From contig OZ020593.1 of assembly GCA_963971535.1 (NCBI GenBank), positions 40,226,766-40,290,765 of the forward strand: a DNA stretch of 64,000 nucleotides. Direction: 5' to 3'. This document shows, one piece after another, positions 22,423 to 34,103 of the stretch. Both the position numbers and the translations under genes were made by a program. The DNA comes from Notolepis coatsorum (Eukaryota > Chordata > Actinopteri > Aulopiformes > Paralepididae). The notes beneath the pieces are model-generated. The model had not been told where the DNA came from. It saw nothing but the letters and a program-made list of their open reading frames with translations, and made no database searches. Each line of letters opens with the position of its first letter. Position 1 is the stretch's first letter.

Positions 22423-23713
22423 AGTGAATGAATGAATGAATGACCTTTATTTATATAGCACCCTTCACAGCACGAATGCACAGGGTGCTTTACACTACAG
22501 CTTAATATAAAAACACAATAAAAACAAAATCAGAAATAAATGACAGACAAACAGCAGTTAAAAACAGTGAAACCAGATAGAAAAAGTAGAATAAAAGAAT
22601 TTGGATAAAATCATGAGTCACTAATTAAAACAACACTATAGAACAGTGAGGACAAGAAAAAGGCGCCTATGTGTGATCAAAAGCCTGCCTGAACAAATGT
22701 GTTTTTAGTTGTTTTTTAAAAGAGTTCTCAGAGGGGGCAGTTCGCAGGTCCAGGGGGAGAGCGTTCCAGAGCCTTGGTGCTGTCACCTCGAAGGCTCGAT
22801 CACCCCTTGTTTTTAGCCTGGTCCTGGGGATCACTAGGAGGTGCTGATCGGCAGATCTGAGTGAGCGGGTGTTGGTGTAGGGATGGATGAGTTCCGTGAT
22901 GTAGATAGGGGCCTGACCGTGAAGTGCTCTGAAAGTGAAAGTGAGGACTTTGAAGTGAATTCTATAGTGTACCGGGAGCCAGTGCAGGGATACCAAAATG
23001 GGAGTGATGTGACATGATTTTTTTGACCTTGTGAGTAGCCTGGCTGCAGCATTTTGGACCATTTGTAGTTTATCTGTGGATGATTTGGTGAGACAGGTGA
23101 AAAGTGAGTTGCAGTAGTCAAGCCTAGAGGAAATAAAAGCATGCACGGATAGTTCTAGTTCAGAGTGAGATATGATGGTGCGCAGTTTTGCAATGTTTCT
23201 GAGGTGAAAGAAGCAGGTGCGTGTGAGTGTTTTGACATGTTTGTCTAGGTTCATGGCCTGGTCAAAGACAACACCCAGGTTTCTCAGGTGGGGACGTATG
23301 TTGTCTTTAAGGGACCCCAAGTGAGTGGCCACTCTAGCTGCAGTCTTTTCAGCTGCTACGATCAGCACCTCCGTTTTATTTGCATTTAACTGGAGGAAGT
23401 TACTCCCCATCCAGCTCTCAATGCCGAGCAGGCACTCCTGGAGAAGGCTGAGTTTCTCCAAGTTGTCGGGTTTAAAAGAGCAGAGTAGTTGTATGTCGTC
23501 TGCGTAGCAGTGATATTTAATGCCGGTGAATTTATTGATGAGGAGGCCTAGGGGAAGCATATAAATGGCAAAGAGGAGTGGTCCTAGCACCGATCCCTGT
23601 GGTACCCCACATGGTGGCCTAATATGTTCCAACCCTTCGTCTCCCCAGCCTTTTAAGTGGGGGTGGTGTCGTTCATGTAGTGGTACTGTCTCTAGAGGCT
23701 GTCTCTCATCAAG
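22423..23713 (-). mobile_element. L2-like LINE, 5'-truncated, 3' half of reverse transcriptase
   Basis: On the minus strand an open frame of about 350 codons contains [20 protein letters not shown] (RT domain B), YADDIQLL (catalytic motif), NANKTE, then [11 protein letters not shown] and a C-terminal [13 protein letters not shown]. The 3' end (GGTGCTATATAAATAAAGGT) runs into a CATT tail at 22423-22442. The 5' half is missing. An S2 SINE interrupts it at 23725. Confidence 0.85.
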
Positions 23714-23724
23714 AGTCAAGACAT

Positions 23725-24136
23725 TCGACTCCCGGAGAGTCAGCATTGCCTTGGCTCGGGCTGATCGCTATACTAACTCGTTTGGCTGAGTTAGGGGGAG
23801 GGGAGCCGTGGGTGGGTCCTGGGCGTTGTGGACAGCGACCCCTACAGTTCGGTCGGGGCGCCTGCTCAGCAAGGGTAGGATCTGGAGAGAGGTAGTGCAA
23901 CCTTCCACACGTTACTCTCCCGGTGAGAATCTGCGCGGCCAGGCTGGCTGCCGGCTGGCTGCACATGTGTCGGAGGAAAGCATGTGACAGTCTCCGGCCT
24001 CTCGGACCAACAGTAGGGCAAAGTGTGCAACAACCAGGAAGGGGGTTGGGAATTGGCATAACGACTAACAGTGGGATGGAAGAAAAATCGGAAAAAAGAA
24101 GGAGGGGAAAAAAAAGATAAAAAAAAAAAAAAAAAA
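23725..24136 (+). mobile_element. SINE family S2, inserted in the L2-like LINE
   Basis: Perfect 11-bp target duplication agtcaagacat at 23714-23724 and 24137-24147, and a long A-rich 3' end. The body (CAGCGACCCCTACAGTTCGG, ATGTGTCGGAGGAAAGCATG) is shared with 37805-38499, 39238-39425 and 6679-7431. Confidence 0.88.
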
Positions 24137-24189
24137 AGTCAAGACATGACAACTGTCAGTAAATCAGACTCAAGCTAGGTGTTGATGCT

Positions 24190-24500
24190 GTTTAAAGGAA
24201 CACAGCAACATTATTGGGAATGTGATTACCGTATTCCACTAGCTGGCCTGGCTCTTGGCCAGAAACACCTCTCCCAGTTTTAGGCTAGGCTAGTGGTCTG
24301 TATCTGCTTCATTCATTTGTGCTAAGCTAGGCTAGTGGTCCATATCCACTTCCATTGATTTGTGCTAAGTTAGGCTAGCTTGCAGCCGGTTAGCTTTCTA
24401 CTGAACGCACAGAGGAAATTGGTATCTATCTTCTTGACTAACTCTGGAGAAGACAGTAAGCCCATTTCCCATAATGTTGGCATGTTCCTTAAAAAAAATT
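24190..24500. mobile_element. MITE with TTTAAAGGAACA termini
   Basis: Inverted ends TTTAAAGGAACACAGCAACA (left) and, on the minus strand, TTAAGGAACATGCCAACAT (right). It contains two copies of CATTTGTGCTAAGCTAGGCT. Related pieces lie at 46590-46790 and near 43370. Confidence 0.7.
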
Positions 24501-25262
24501 TACTCATGACATTGTGGTTCTATATTCATAGTATTCCATGGCAGACATCTTGGTATCAAAATGAGGTGTATTAACCACGTATGTATAATATACACTTCCA
24601 CTTATTTAATATATTTAACTTTCAATCAAAATGTTTACTGTCAAATTATTACTAGATATGTTGTGTTTTGTCTTTCTTGGTGTGAGCAAGCACCAAGACA
24701 AATTCCTTTTAAAGAAGCGTATTGTGCAAATAGTGTGGTGAAGGGTCAAATGCAGTGGGGTGAAGGGTCAAAACTAAAATCTGAAAAGTGTCACTGCTGT
24801 ACAGAATATAGAGTAATAGTTAATAGAAGCGTAATAGATAGAATACAGGCTACAGAATAATTGTAGGGGTGGAAAGAATTGTTGCTCTACACAGGATATG
24901 TTCACAGTCTTTGTAAGGGCCATAACTACTGCACTTGAGAATGCAAGAATATTGGCTGGCAAGACATACCACGAGAACACTGAATAGAATAATATGATAA
25001 ATGTACTCTCTAAAGCCTAACTTTTTTTCAACATGGCTGTTGTCCATGCCAGTTCCAGGGGTGGTCAGAAGAATGTCACCAGCGTTGTGCTTCTGTGCGC
25101 CAGGCCCTGCCTGCAGTAATCTGGCCTAAACCAGATTCATGTTGGAAGATTACTGCATGGACACCGCTTTCCTCTTTCTCTCTATCCATCTATCTATCTA
25201 TACTGGCGAGCGCCCACTGTGTAATGACTGGGTAATGTAAGTAGTGAAGGCCCTCGGTGCTC

Positions 25263-25328
<66 letters not shown>

Positions 25329-26220
25329 GAGAGAGAGAGACATAGAGAGGAGCGAGAGAGAGAGAGAGACATAGAGAGGAGAGAGAGAGTGGAGAGGGAT
25401 GTGTCACACTTATAGCTCTAGACAAGCCTGGTTGTATACAGATCAGACAAGCTCTGACAGACTCCAAGAGCTCTGTGTGCACGGGAGAGAGATAGCTAGA
25501 GAGAATGAGTGTGAGTGTGTGTGCTGAGTGTGTGTGCGTGAGTGTGTGATGTGTGTCTATGTGTGAGAGAGTGTGTGTGTGCGTGTGAGGGGGGAGAGTG
25601 AAAGTGACTGAGTGGGGTGCATTTCCCTGCAGCTCTTTCTTCACCCCCAGTGGACAAGGGGCCGGTCTAACAGGCTCCACTCTCTCCCATTGGACACTCG
25701 TGCAACGGTCCATCGCCCCTTGCCCAATCAGAGCGCCTGGGCCCCACGGATCCTCACAAGTTGAACTCTGGCTAAAAGTCTCTCAAGGAATTTCAGGCAA
25801 GATCTCTGGCCTGGTCAATGGAACATGAGGGTAATTATTCAATTAGGCACCCTTCACTGGGTCAGAGCCATTAGAGGGCCTTTGACATAATACCAGTTGC
25901 TAGTTAACATTGGTGCACCCCCCCCCCCTTCCAAATGACTGTTGTTTGACCTCTGTTAGGGGTCCTGGAGGTCTCCTCTTTAGGTTACCATTTGCGGGTT
26001 GTTTAAGGGGTGAAGGATTTACTACTGCTCTTCACCTCTCAAGACGGTAAACACCCACACACTTTTACACAGCCCAGTCGACAAACACTGACACACTGAC
26101 ACACAGCAGACGGTGGTTGTAATTGTGTGTTTATCTGTGGAAAAGGGCCAAACCACACATTGGAGATTTACTGGAGTTTCTTCTGTAGTAGGCAGCCGTG
26201 TGGCAGTGCTATTTGTAATT
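24501..26220. other. sapcd2 intron 1, mostly simple or unassigned DNA
   Basis: (GA)n at 25263-25323 with further GA-rich DNA to 25400, a GT/GAGT-rich stretch at 25510-25595 and a C-run at 25917-25928. No gene recognised. Confidence 0.5.
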
Positions 26221-26223
26221 TTG

Positions 26224-26290
26224 TAAACATTTACATTTCATTTAGCTGCCGTTTTTATCCAAAGCGACTTACAAGTTCTGTATGACTAAC
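26224..26290 (-). mobile_element. Fish SINE/LINE-type end
   Basis: TTTTTATCCAAAGCGACTTA preceded by ACATTTACATTTCATTTAGC is a motif found in many fish interspersed repeats. Only this short end is visible. Confidence 0.5.
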
Positions 26291-26412
26291 ATTTAATGAT
26301 ATTTAACATTTTATTCTATTTGTAACATTTAATGAAACCAGACTGAACCTCTGCAATGTTGGAATTTTACCCGTGTACAGTTTAATTGGTGGATTCAAAT
26401 AAAAGCAGTTAA

Positions 26413-26416
<4 letters not shown>

Positions 26417-26501
<85 letters not shown>
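26417..26501 (+). repeat. (GT)n microsatellite
   Basis: About 42 GT dinucleotides. Confidence 0.95.
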
Positions 26502-26502
<1 letters not shown>

Positions 26503-26664
26503 TATATCTTTATCACAAGCAAACACGATCCCAGTTGTGTGTCTGACAAGAGCTGTAATTCAAGAAGCTCCGGTCCTGATTCATGATCTTACACACCGCG
26601 CTTGGGAATAATATCGACTCAGAGTTTTCTCTTTTTCTTTCTCCAAATTGGCTCCTGTAATTCC

Positions 26665-28625
26665 TTAACACTTTCAGCGCCACGCTTAATCCCCATCCCT
26701 ATCGCTAGAAGGCCAGCTTAAAATAGTAATTTATGCTGTGTTTCACGATGTTTGGAGAGCTGTGTGTGTGTTCTGTATTATAGCTGTGGAGACAATGGTG
26801 TGGCTAATTTGACAGACACTACTTGTAGTCCAAAATGTAAAAAAAAAATTGTTTCTACACACTGTAGTTTGTAGTTTATTACACGCGAAACATCGCACAT
26901 TTCTAAGATAATCCAGTCTTTTTTCATAGATCGCGAGATAAAACGCGTTATGTGCAATAAGCCCGAATCATTCTGGTTGATTCCCTGAACCCCCAAATCA
27001 AAGGTATATAACATGTACATATGTACCTTCACAAAATCATCAAGGGGGGGGGGGGGTAGTCTTACCCCGAAAATGCGATCGTTAGAAAAAGCCTTGTTTA
27101 TGACCGGTAAAGTAAGCCACTGTGATCGTTACATAAACATGTTTCACGTTCGGTAAAATAGACATAGGGGGCCCTTACCTTAGCCATATAAAATCCATTT
27201 TATTATTTTCCAAATTCCATTATATTTTTTCCCAAATTCAGTTTTTTCCATTTTAATATTTCAGAATTCTGTATTTTGCCTTTTACGCCCATTTTACCAT
27301 CAGAAATAGTGTCTAATAAGTGGGAATTAATAAATGTCCACAATTTAATAAGATATAACAGTCCATTTAACGTTTTTAAGTGCTGCAACTCAGAAATACA
27401 GTTACATTTTACACAATATGCTTCAAATAATATTGTGACAAAATAAAAATACACATTTCAAGTGTAAACAAGATACAGCTAGCTACTTTTATCACAATGT
27501 CAGTAGCCTAGCTATATCTATTCTATTGTGATGGAATATAGTAATGCATAATTTATGCACCTTTAGTTTATTTCATTTATAAAGGACAGTGTGTAGGCCT
27601 ACTGACAATCATTTGCAAATAGATGGGTGCACCAGATTTAGCAAGAAGCTAATTTCCATAACGTTACATAGCTATTTAAATCACAATAGTGTCAGTGATT
27701 AGCCTCGCCCTCTAGCTGTATCTATGTGATCACCAGAGATCATCGTTAGAGAGTTGGTGTGTTTTGGGACGCACGGTCCTTGTTCCTGACATGGCTTTTG
27801 AAGTGATCTTCACACGTGTTTTTGCGGGTCTAGTCCCCACGGTATGTTGACAGAATTTGCAAAACACCTTATCGACTGAAGCATAAAAGTCATTAGGATA
27901 CTGCTCTGCTCTGAATTTAGGGCTTATTGCGGAATTTCTTAGCTTCTTGACGGCGTTAACACCGAAGCAGCGAGACGCTTGGTCACCGCTGTGTTGTGTG
28001 TAACACGCAGTGGTCCCCGCCTCACCGGTCATGTTTGCTTTGCAACAAACGTTCCACCCAAAAACAGAATTTCAGTCCAGATTAGGCCAAATCCTGCAAT
28101 ATTCCACGTTTTGCAGTTGATTCCATTTTTATTGGTAAATTCCGTGATTCCGTCCGCGATTCCGTGAACTCGGATTTCATATGGCTCTACCTTAGCCAGA
28201 AGGTAATCCAAAAAGAATAATTCCAATGATCCCATCGGCGATCACGATTACTTGTTTATATGTAATTACACGTGTTTACGGGACACTACTGTTTTGAGGC
28301 GATCAGATCTGCTAGCGATTGCTTTGGAAGAGCTCCTCCCCCACAGAGCGAGCCTCGATAGTCCGGTGCATTCATTGACTATCCTGTTGCCTTTCTATCC
28401 GAGTTCAAAAGGTAGGCAATACTGCTACCTAGTGATATTTGATCGGCATTGCAATTCCAACGTATGTAGCTGTGCAACAGTGATTCAGAGAGCTCCGGCC
28501 GAGTGTGTAGAGCGGGGATCAAAGGAAAAATATCAAACGATCTAATAACAAGTATACTCGTTATTGGCACTCAAGCGATGGCGGGCAATAACAAGTATAT
28601 ACGTTATTGGCGGGGAATGAGTTAA
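26665..28625. mobile_element. Candidate piggyBac-like element with nested hAT
   Basis: Begins TTAACACTTTCAGCGCCACG and ends at AATGAGTTAA, so TTAA sits at both edges, the piggyBac target. The 26700-27060 part is shared, inverted, with 40630-41800 (for example TGTTCTGTATTATAGCT). No transposase of its own was recognised. The class assignment rests on the termini. Confidence 0.45.
27188..28191 (-). mobile_element. Candidate hAT-related element with BED/CGGBP1-like fragment
   Basis: The octamer ccttagcc occurs on both sides (27178-27185 and 28192-28199). The minus-strand right end, TAGAGCCATATGAAATCCG, pairs with ATATAAAATCC at the left, where about 7 bp seem lost. On the minus strand at 27730-28032 the frame contains KFRAEQYPNDFYASVDKVFC then KFCQHTVG, resembling the BED-like zinc finger of CGGBP1-type hAT proteins. 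The rest of the protein is missing. Confidence 0.5.
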
Positions 28626-29712
28626 GCCTGTTGACAACAACAGGAACGAAATCTGAGCAACAATCAACCAAACACACACACACACGGTTGCTTAGATCAG
28701 CTCTGTTCCTGGTCAATGAGGAGGTGAGTGGTTGTACCGCAGCTAGAAGGTAGGTATACTTTGACCCCAGACCGCTCCCATGTAAGTCAACAGTGATTAG
28801 GCTATAGATCTGTCCTCAATCATAGAAAATAAGTTGACTAATCGTGATAGGACTTTGTTGTCTAGACTAATTGAATCTCTTTATTGACAGATCTCTGAAA
28901 TGTCCCACGATAGTCCAAGTGTAGTTACGCATTTAGTACCTCTTGAAATCCAGTGCTTGTGAAAGACTAGGGTTGGAAACAAGTAATGTTTTCCCAGATC
29001 GAGTACTTGCATGAATTACTCAAGTAGTGCTCAAGCAATTGTTTAGGGAAATCTATTTTTAGAGCACAGGGCAGCCGCAATAATGAGTCACACACACGCT
29101 ACCGATCTTATTATGTCTCGCTCCGCGGACATAACAATGCACGGCAATATACCCGATGTTTAATGTGTATTGTCAGTCAAAACAGTCAAACTTAACATTT
29201 TCAAATTAGTGCATCTACTGACATGTTAGTCATACAGTCACAAGATTTGCTGTGAATATTCATGACCCCTAGCGGGAGAAACCTGTTGATGTGACCTCTA
29301 GAACAACCATATAGATTTATAGTATGGGCCTGTTGAGACTGATAATATTGACAACGCTTGTTTCTGTCATCTCTATACCCAGTAAAATGTTGCATGTGAA
29401 AGTAACAGCAAACTGGGGAGAGTTAGGCCTTGGCGGAGGTCTGCACACTACTGAGAGCATTATTCTAGTTGTGAAAGTTATTGTGATGCCAGACATGTGC
29501 TTCTAATTTTCCAGGAAATTATTCAATCAGCTATGTGTGTGAGTGTGTGTGGAGGTGGGTGGGATGGGGATGTAAACACAACAAACAACCTAAGACCCCA
29601 ACAACCCGTTAGTCGACTATAACTGACAAAGAGGGGACAACCCTACTCCATTATGTCTAATAAAAGGAGTAGGATGTACCCTGTATATACTCTCTCGCCA
29701 TACACAACTGGC
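28626..29712. other. Unassigned intronic DNA
   Basis: A short CA run at 28674-28684. No gene, splice-supported exon or recognised family. Confidence 0.45.
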
Positions 29713-30139
29713 TTAAAGGGACAGTTCAGATTTGTTATTTTATTTATGTATTTCCTACTTGTGACAGGGGTTGATCGGTAGTGCTTTCTCAGCACAATCC
29801 ATGCCGTTCTTCATAACTGGACACCCACAGCTCCTCTTTGTTAGTCACAAACTCATGCAAAATCAATGAGGATATGGTCTGTACAAGCTGACTGAAACAA
29901 ACTGACTACTCCACAGTGCACACAAAGTAGATTTCACATGTTTCAGTCTGCTTATACACAGACAGGGTCTTGTCCCCACTGACTTTGCATTAGTTTGTGG
30001 CTAACAAAGTGGAGCGGCAGGTATCCAGATCAATCAGTATGAAGAACATTCATAGATTGCGCTGAGAAAGGACTCTACTACATCGAGTAGTAAATAGGGT
30101 TAGCCGGTTAGGGGTCCAAAATTCTGAACTCTCCCTTTA
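29713..30139. mobile_element. DNA transposon with TTAAAGGGACAGTTCA inverted ends
   Basis: Left end TTAAAGGGACAGTTCAGAT; right end ATTCTGAACTCTCCCTTTAA, its inverse with few changes. Non-coding. The 1345-1572 copy is a fragment of the same family. Confidence 0.8.
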
Positions 30140-30216
30140 AGTTGATCAGAACTGATAATGCAGGACCTGGGGTGCTGATGAGATGATGCTGGGTGTTTAC
30201 GCTGGACGCCTTTTCC

Positions 30217-30950
30217 TTAATGATAAGCAAGCAGTGCAAGAATGCGGAAGCATTCTACCGTAGTGGCGTGCGGTAATGCGCCTTTCATTTTCCGCCGCCC
30301 AGCGCCCGTGCGTGCACCGGCGTGCTCGCGCGAGGTGCCCGCGCATGCGCATGAGATCCCGCCTTGGTTCGACACGAGCGGAGCTCAATATATATAAGTC
30401 ACCGCCCCTTATTCAGTATCTAGAAATAGCTCAATTGGCAAGACTACATGGCTGTGGATCCTATGGCTCGTTTGCTGGCGAGTTCGAATCCCATCGAATA
30501 TTTTTTTTTTAACGTGATTTTTTTTTTAACGTGTATTCTTTCACCGGTTAAGGTTAGGCATGGTTAAGGTTAAGGTTAAGGTTAGGCATTGTTTCGGAGT
30601 TGGTTAAGGTTAGAACGGTTAAGTTTAGGCGCTGTTAAGGAGCTGGTTAAGGTTAGAGTTTGTCAAAGAGAATGGCAATATAATTTCTATGGTTAAGGTT
30701 AGGCATGGTTAAGGTTAAGGTTAAGGTTAGGCATTGTTTCGGAGTTGGTTAAGGTTAGAACGGTTAAGTTTAGGCGCTGTTAAGGAGCTGGTTAAGGTTA
30801 GAGTTTGTCAAAGAGAATGGCAATAGACAGCCTATTTCCGCGCGACAGCTCCCAAAGCGGGCCTGAAAAGAAAGGCGCTTTACCGTAGTGGCGTGCGGTG
30901 ACGAATGCTTCCGCATTTTTGCACTGCTTGCTTATCATTAAGGTAGACGC
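30217..30950. mobile_element. Terminal-inverted-repeat element with tRNA-like segment
   Basis: Inverted ends of over 50 bp share CCTTAATGATAAGCAAGCAG and TGCGGAAGCATTC. The next block, ACCGTAGTGGCGTGCGGT, faces the same way at both ends, so it is flipped relative to the terminal repeats. The centre holds two copies of about 140 bp rich in GGTTAAGGTTAGGC (about 30545-30680 and 30690-30825). It also has a Pol III-like unit at 30425-30512: TAGCTCAATTGG (A box), GAGTTCGAATCCC (B box), then a T run. The T-arm does not pair well, so it is not called as a tRNA gene. Confidence 0.65.
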
Positions 30951-31402
30951 AACCTGGACTGACAGAGCTGTGTCACATTGCATGCATAACATGCTGCTTT
31001 GTTGCAGCTGAGGATGAGGGGCAATCATGACAGTGTGTTGTGATGTGTGTGTGTTTACAGTGGCTGAGGTTAGGGAAGGCAACATTATTGCATCACAGCT
31101 GTCTCTGGCTTGTTTGGAAGTTGCTTTTCACTGAGTGAGGACAGGCAGGATGTATTCCTGTATACCCACTGAACTAGTCTACCCAGGCCTCTCTCTCATG
31201 CACACACGCACACCAATCAATCTGAAATATATTACTATACTATATAGATTATTTGATATGACAGACCAAAAACATTTACAAATGTCAAACAGCAGTCTTC
31301 TCAAATAGGTAAATTAAGAGACTGGTTAAGACACTGGATTACTAATTAATTAATTACTAACTTTGTAATTCTGAATGAATAGACTTTGGTTAGGCTACTT
31401 AC

Positions 31403-32132
31403 TTGGGTTTTGGAGCTGTGGCGACTCCAGTGCCAGCGACTCAATGGACCGTACAACACGACTTTGCTGCTGCGGGTGCGTTTGTTTGCCGACCCGGACT
31501 GAATCGGTTCGATAACAGCCGCCCCCCGGCTCTGGCATGATGGAGATCCGCTCCAAACTCCTTCCAGTTCTCTCAAACCCCCCGTTGCTGTATCGCGTCG
31601 TCGTCGCCGGTCCACCACACGCGACGTACCCGCTCCCGTCCTCGTGTCTGGTCCGACTCTGCAGCGAGGACGCGCGGTGTTGTTGTATGTTCGTCGCGTT
31701 GCTCGGCCCCAGAGGCCGGACTTTGTTTTCAACTCGAGTACCGACATTATTGCAGGTAGAAAGCGGGGCAGGTTTAGGCGGTGGTGGCAGATGCTGCTTT
31801 GCATGCGGCTGTGCCTGCTGCTGTTGTTGGGGATGAACGGCGACCTGAGCTTTAAAGTGATGGGTGTTCTCTGGGTTGAGCATTGAGTATCTCAGCCCCG
31901 CGACGAACCGCTCGAAAGTCAGGCAGCCATGCGGTGGGGCGACCCGCCTCAGACACCCCAGCACCCCGCCGGGCAGATCGTGGGTGTCTGCGCCCTGCCA
32001 GCGACTCTCGATCTCCGATATATGCACGTAGCCTCTCTTCCCATCATCTAAAATGTCAAAGAGGGTCCTGAGACTATGCAGAAATGCCTTTGGCAGGCCA
32101 TCTGTTGAATATTCCGACTCTTTGGCTTGCAT
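31403..32132 (-). CDS. sapcd2: sapcd2 exon 1 (suppressor APC domain containing 2), N-terminal part
   Basis: Encodes the conserved N-terminal block of SAPCD2 (p42.3). The segment DGLPKAFLHSLRTLFDILDD, followed by ISEIESRWQG and LTFERFVAGLR, closely matches the human protein as I recall it. Family knowledge: SAPCD2 is a cell-cycle protein at the cell cortex and spindle that opposes LGN/GPSM2 in spindle orientation. Residues about 10-80 are the conserved domain; then come a Gln/His/Pro-rich low-complexity stretch and a basic, Ser-rich linker. The start chosen is the ATG at 32130-32132 (A at -3), which gives a lead about as long as the human one. An in-frame ATG at 32247-32249 (T at -3) would add 39 residues. 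The exon ends at a strong donor GTAAGT in phase 1, and the split Ser codon is completed by exon 2. The traced exons give 411 residues, with the last exon missing; human is about 394. Confidence 0.93.
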
Positions 32133-32527
32133 TTTGACAGTTTTACAACTGTTTGCCCTGCCTGGAAAGCCGTCTTTTCTTGCGACGATTCGACCATAAA
32201 TTGGTGGCCCATTCAATTGGCAGCCCTGGTCCGTCGCGATCAAAGCCATTAATCGTTTTTTCACTGAATGACTATTATAAACAAACGAGCCTCGCCAACA
32301 CTTTATAACCTTGGTATAAAGCGTTTTGCATATTATGTCAAACACGTATTTGCTTTTAGAATGGAAAAGACTTATCCTTGTTCTGAAGAATTCCTCCAAA
32401 TATTGATTTAATTGTAGGTTTATCCTTTTCGGGTTGCACCTTCGTTCGCCCAAAACGCTGCGGCTCCGTGTCCTGTCTTGTAGCGGCGGCTCTTCAGTCC
32501 AATACTTTCTGTTTCTGCAGCGCCGCC

Positions 32528-32600
32528 TTCAAACCTCTGCGCTGAGGTTCCCAGGGATCCAGCCATTGGTCAGCGGTGAGCGGTGCTGCGCGCCTATTGG
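32528..32600 (-). promoter_or_regulatory. sapcd2: Candidate G2/M-type promoter module of sapcd2 (CCAAT x2 plus CDE/CHR-like site)
   Basis: Read on the gene's strand there is a CCAAT box at 32596-32600, a second at 32565-32569 (31 bp start to start), a GCGC at 32539-32542 and TTTGAA at 32528-32533. Two NF-Y boxes spaced by about three helical turns and a CHR TTTGAA about 30 bp downstream is the arrangement described for late cell-cycle genes bound by the DREAM/MuvB complexes. The surrounding 32450-32640 is rich in GC and CpG. No TATA box is apparent. The transcription start is inferred to lie just below 32528. Confidence 0.6.
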
Positions 32601-34100
32601 TAGGAGCCCGTGGGTGGCAGTAGTTTGAGTTGCTTTTGTTATTTCATAAAGCCGAGACGTTATTCACCTCGGAATTCATATAGGCCACCCCACCCTCCCT
32701 CCTCAGGAAAAAAAATATAGGCACATAGGAAGGTGTTGATTCACACACCCCTTAGTTATTTTTGATAAACTGCCGCCTGTTTCTTATTGTTATATAGGTA
32801 GGCTATAGTGTAGAATGTTATGGCAGCTTTACAGAGGCTAATCTATAGGTTTATTTTATTGGGTTATCATCCTTATCGTAATAACAACAACTGCATGTGG
32901 GTCATTGTGATACATAGAGTATTCAATGCTGTTATTCAAAGTTGCCTAAGAAGTGGTTTGACTTGTATATGTTTTCCTTTGTAGTCTCCTGTCCCTGAAC
33001 TGGCTCATTTCAGGACACATAAACACACATCAGGTATTTTAATCAAATGTAGTGACTTTAATGGTTTAAGTGGTGTTAAAGATACATTTTCAGATACAGT
33101 AGAATCATATGGCAGTGGTGATTTGGCAACAAACAAAATAAGCCTAAGCCTTTTCGTATAAGGTGGAAACGATTCTGAAAGTATGACTTCATTTCTGTAT
33201 CAAGGCAAGAATGACTTGGACCACCACATGTCAAAAAGGTTGGCATGGTCCATTTGATTAAGCGAACCTAGCCTCAACCAGCGACCAGAAAAGCAGCTTT
33301 GTTTTTGTCCCCTATGCCCTATCATAAAAGCCGCCCCCAATCAACTGGTTTGTAGTCTGAAACGTCTCCCAGTCCCAGGAACACACAATTCAAATAGTTC
33401 CAGAGGACCAACACATTCAGACATGGAGGCGTGCACTTGAGGCAAAACCAGTCTTCTCTTTTCTTCTCTTCTCGTCTCTTCTCTTCTCTCCTCCACATAA
33501 CGAGTTGCGTGCAGAGGAATTGTCATTCTTAGGTCCCTAGTTCATCTCAAACGTTCTCTAACGTGTCCAGACTTGAGATCCCATCTACTGAAACCCGACC
33601 GTTGATTAATGGTGCAGTAAAGTGTCCCTGTCACAAAGGGGCCTTTCGAATGCATTGCCTGCCTGAGTACAGTCATATACTATCATCTCTCCCGTCAAAG
33701 TGTATAGGGTAATAAAAAAAACAAGGCCAACAAAACACAATATAACATAAAAAGAAACCTCTATTTTCAGAATAGTGTTAGTTTATGTTTTCTATTCTGT
33801 TCTATTTTATACATGTACATTATAGTCCGTATCTGACTTTCTTTTTCCCCCTCACACGCACGCACGCACGCACACACACACACACACACAGTAATCTGAG
33901 CCTGGGTGTTCATCAGATAAACTCAGCATTGATTGATGCTATATATATTATAACAACAAGCTCTGACAGAGACCACACACAACCAATCAATCAGCTCTAC
34001 AGGAAGCCTTAGGTTCTTCACCCCAACAGCACCCACCTCGCCCCACCCACCCGGTTAAAACAATCAACCCCTGCACCAGTCGTTATTGTTAACACATTTG
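32601..34100. other. Intergenic DNA upstream of sapcd2
   Basis: AT-rich with a short TTCTC-rich tract (33453-33490) and a CA microsatellite (33855-33890). No gene or transposon terminus recognised. Confidence 0.45.
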
Positions 34101-34103
34101 TGG

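Noticed and set aside
22667-23746. Host gene of 359 codons
   Set aside because: It contains reverse transcriptase motifs ([16 protein letters not shown]) and an L2-type 3' tail.
30425-30512. Functional tRNA gene
   Set aside because: Boxes and T run are present but the T-arm and D-arm stems pair poorly and it lies inside a transposon.
32133-32453. In-frame extension of sapcd2 upstream of 32249
   Set aside because: The frame is open to 32453 but that codon is TTG, not ATG, and the translated DNA is unlike known SAPCD2 N-termini.
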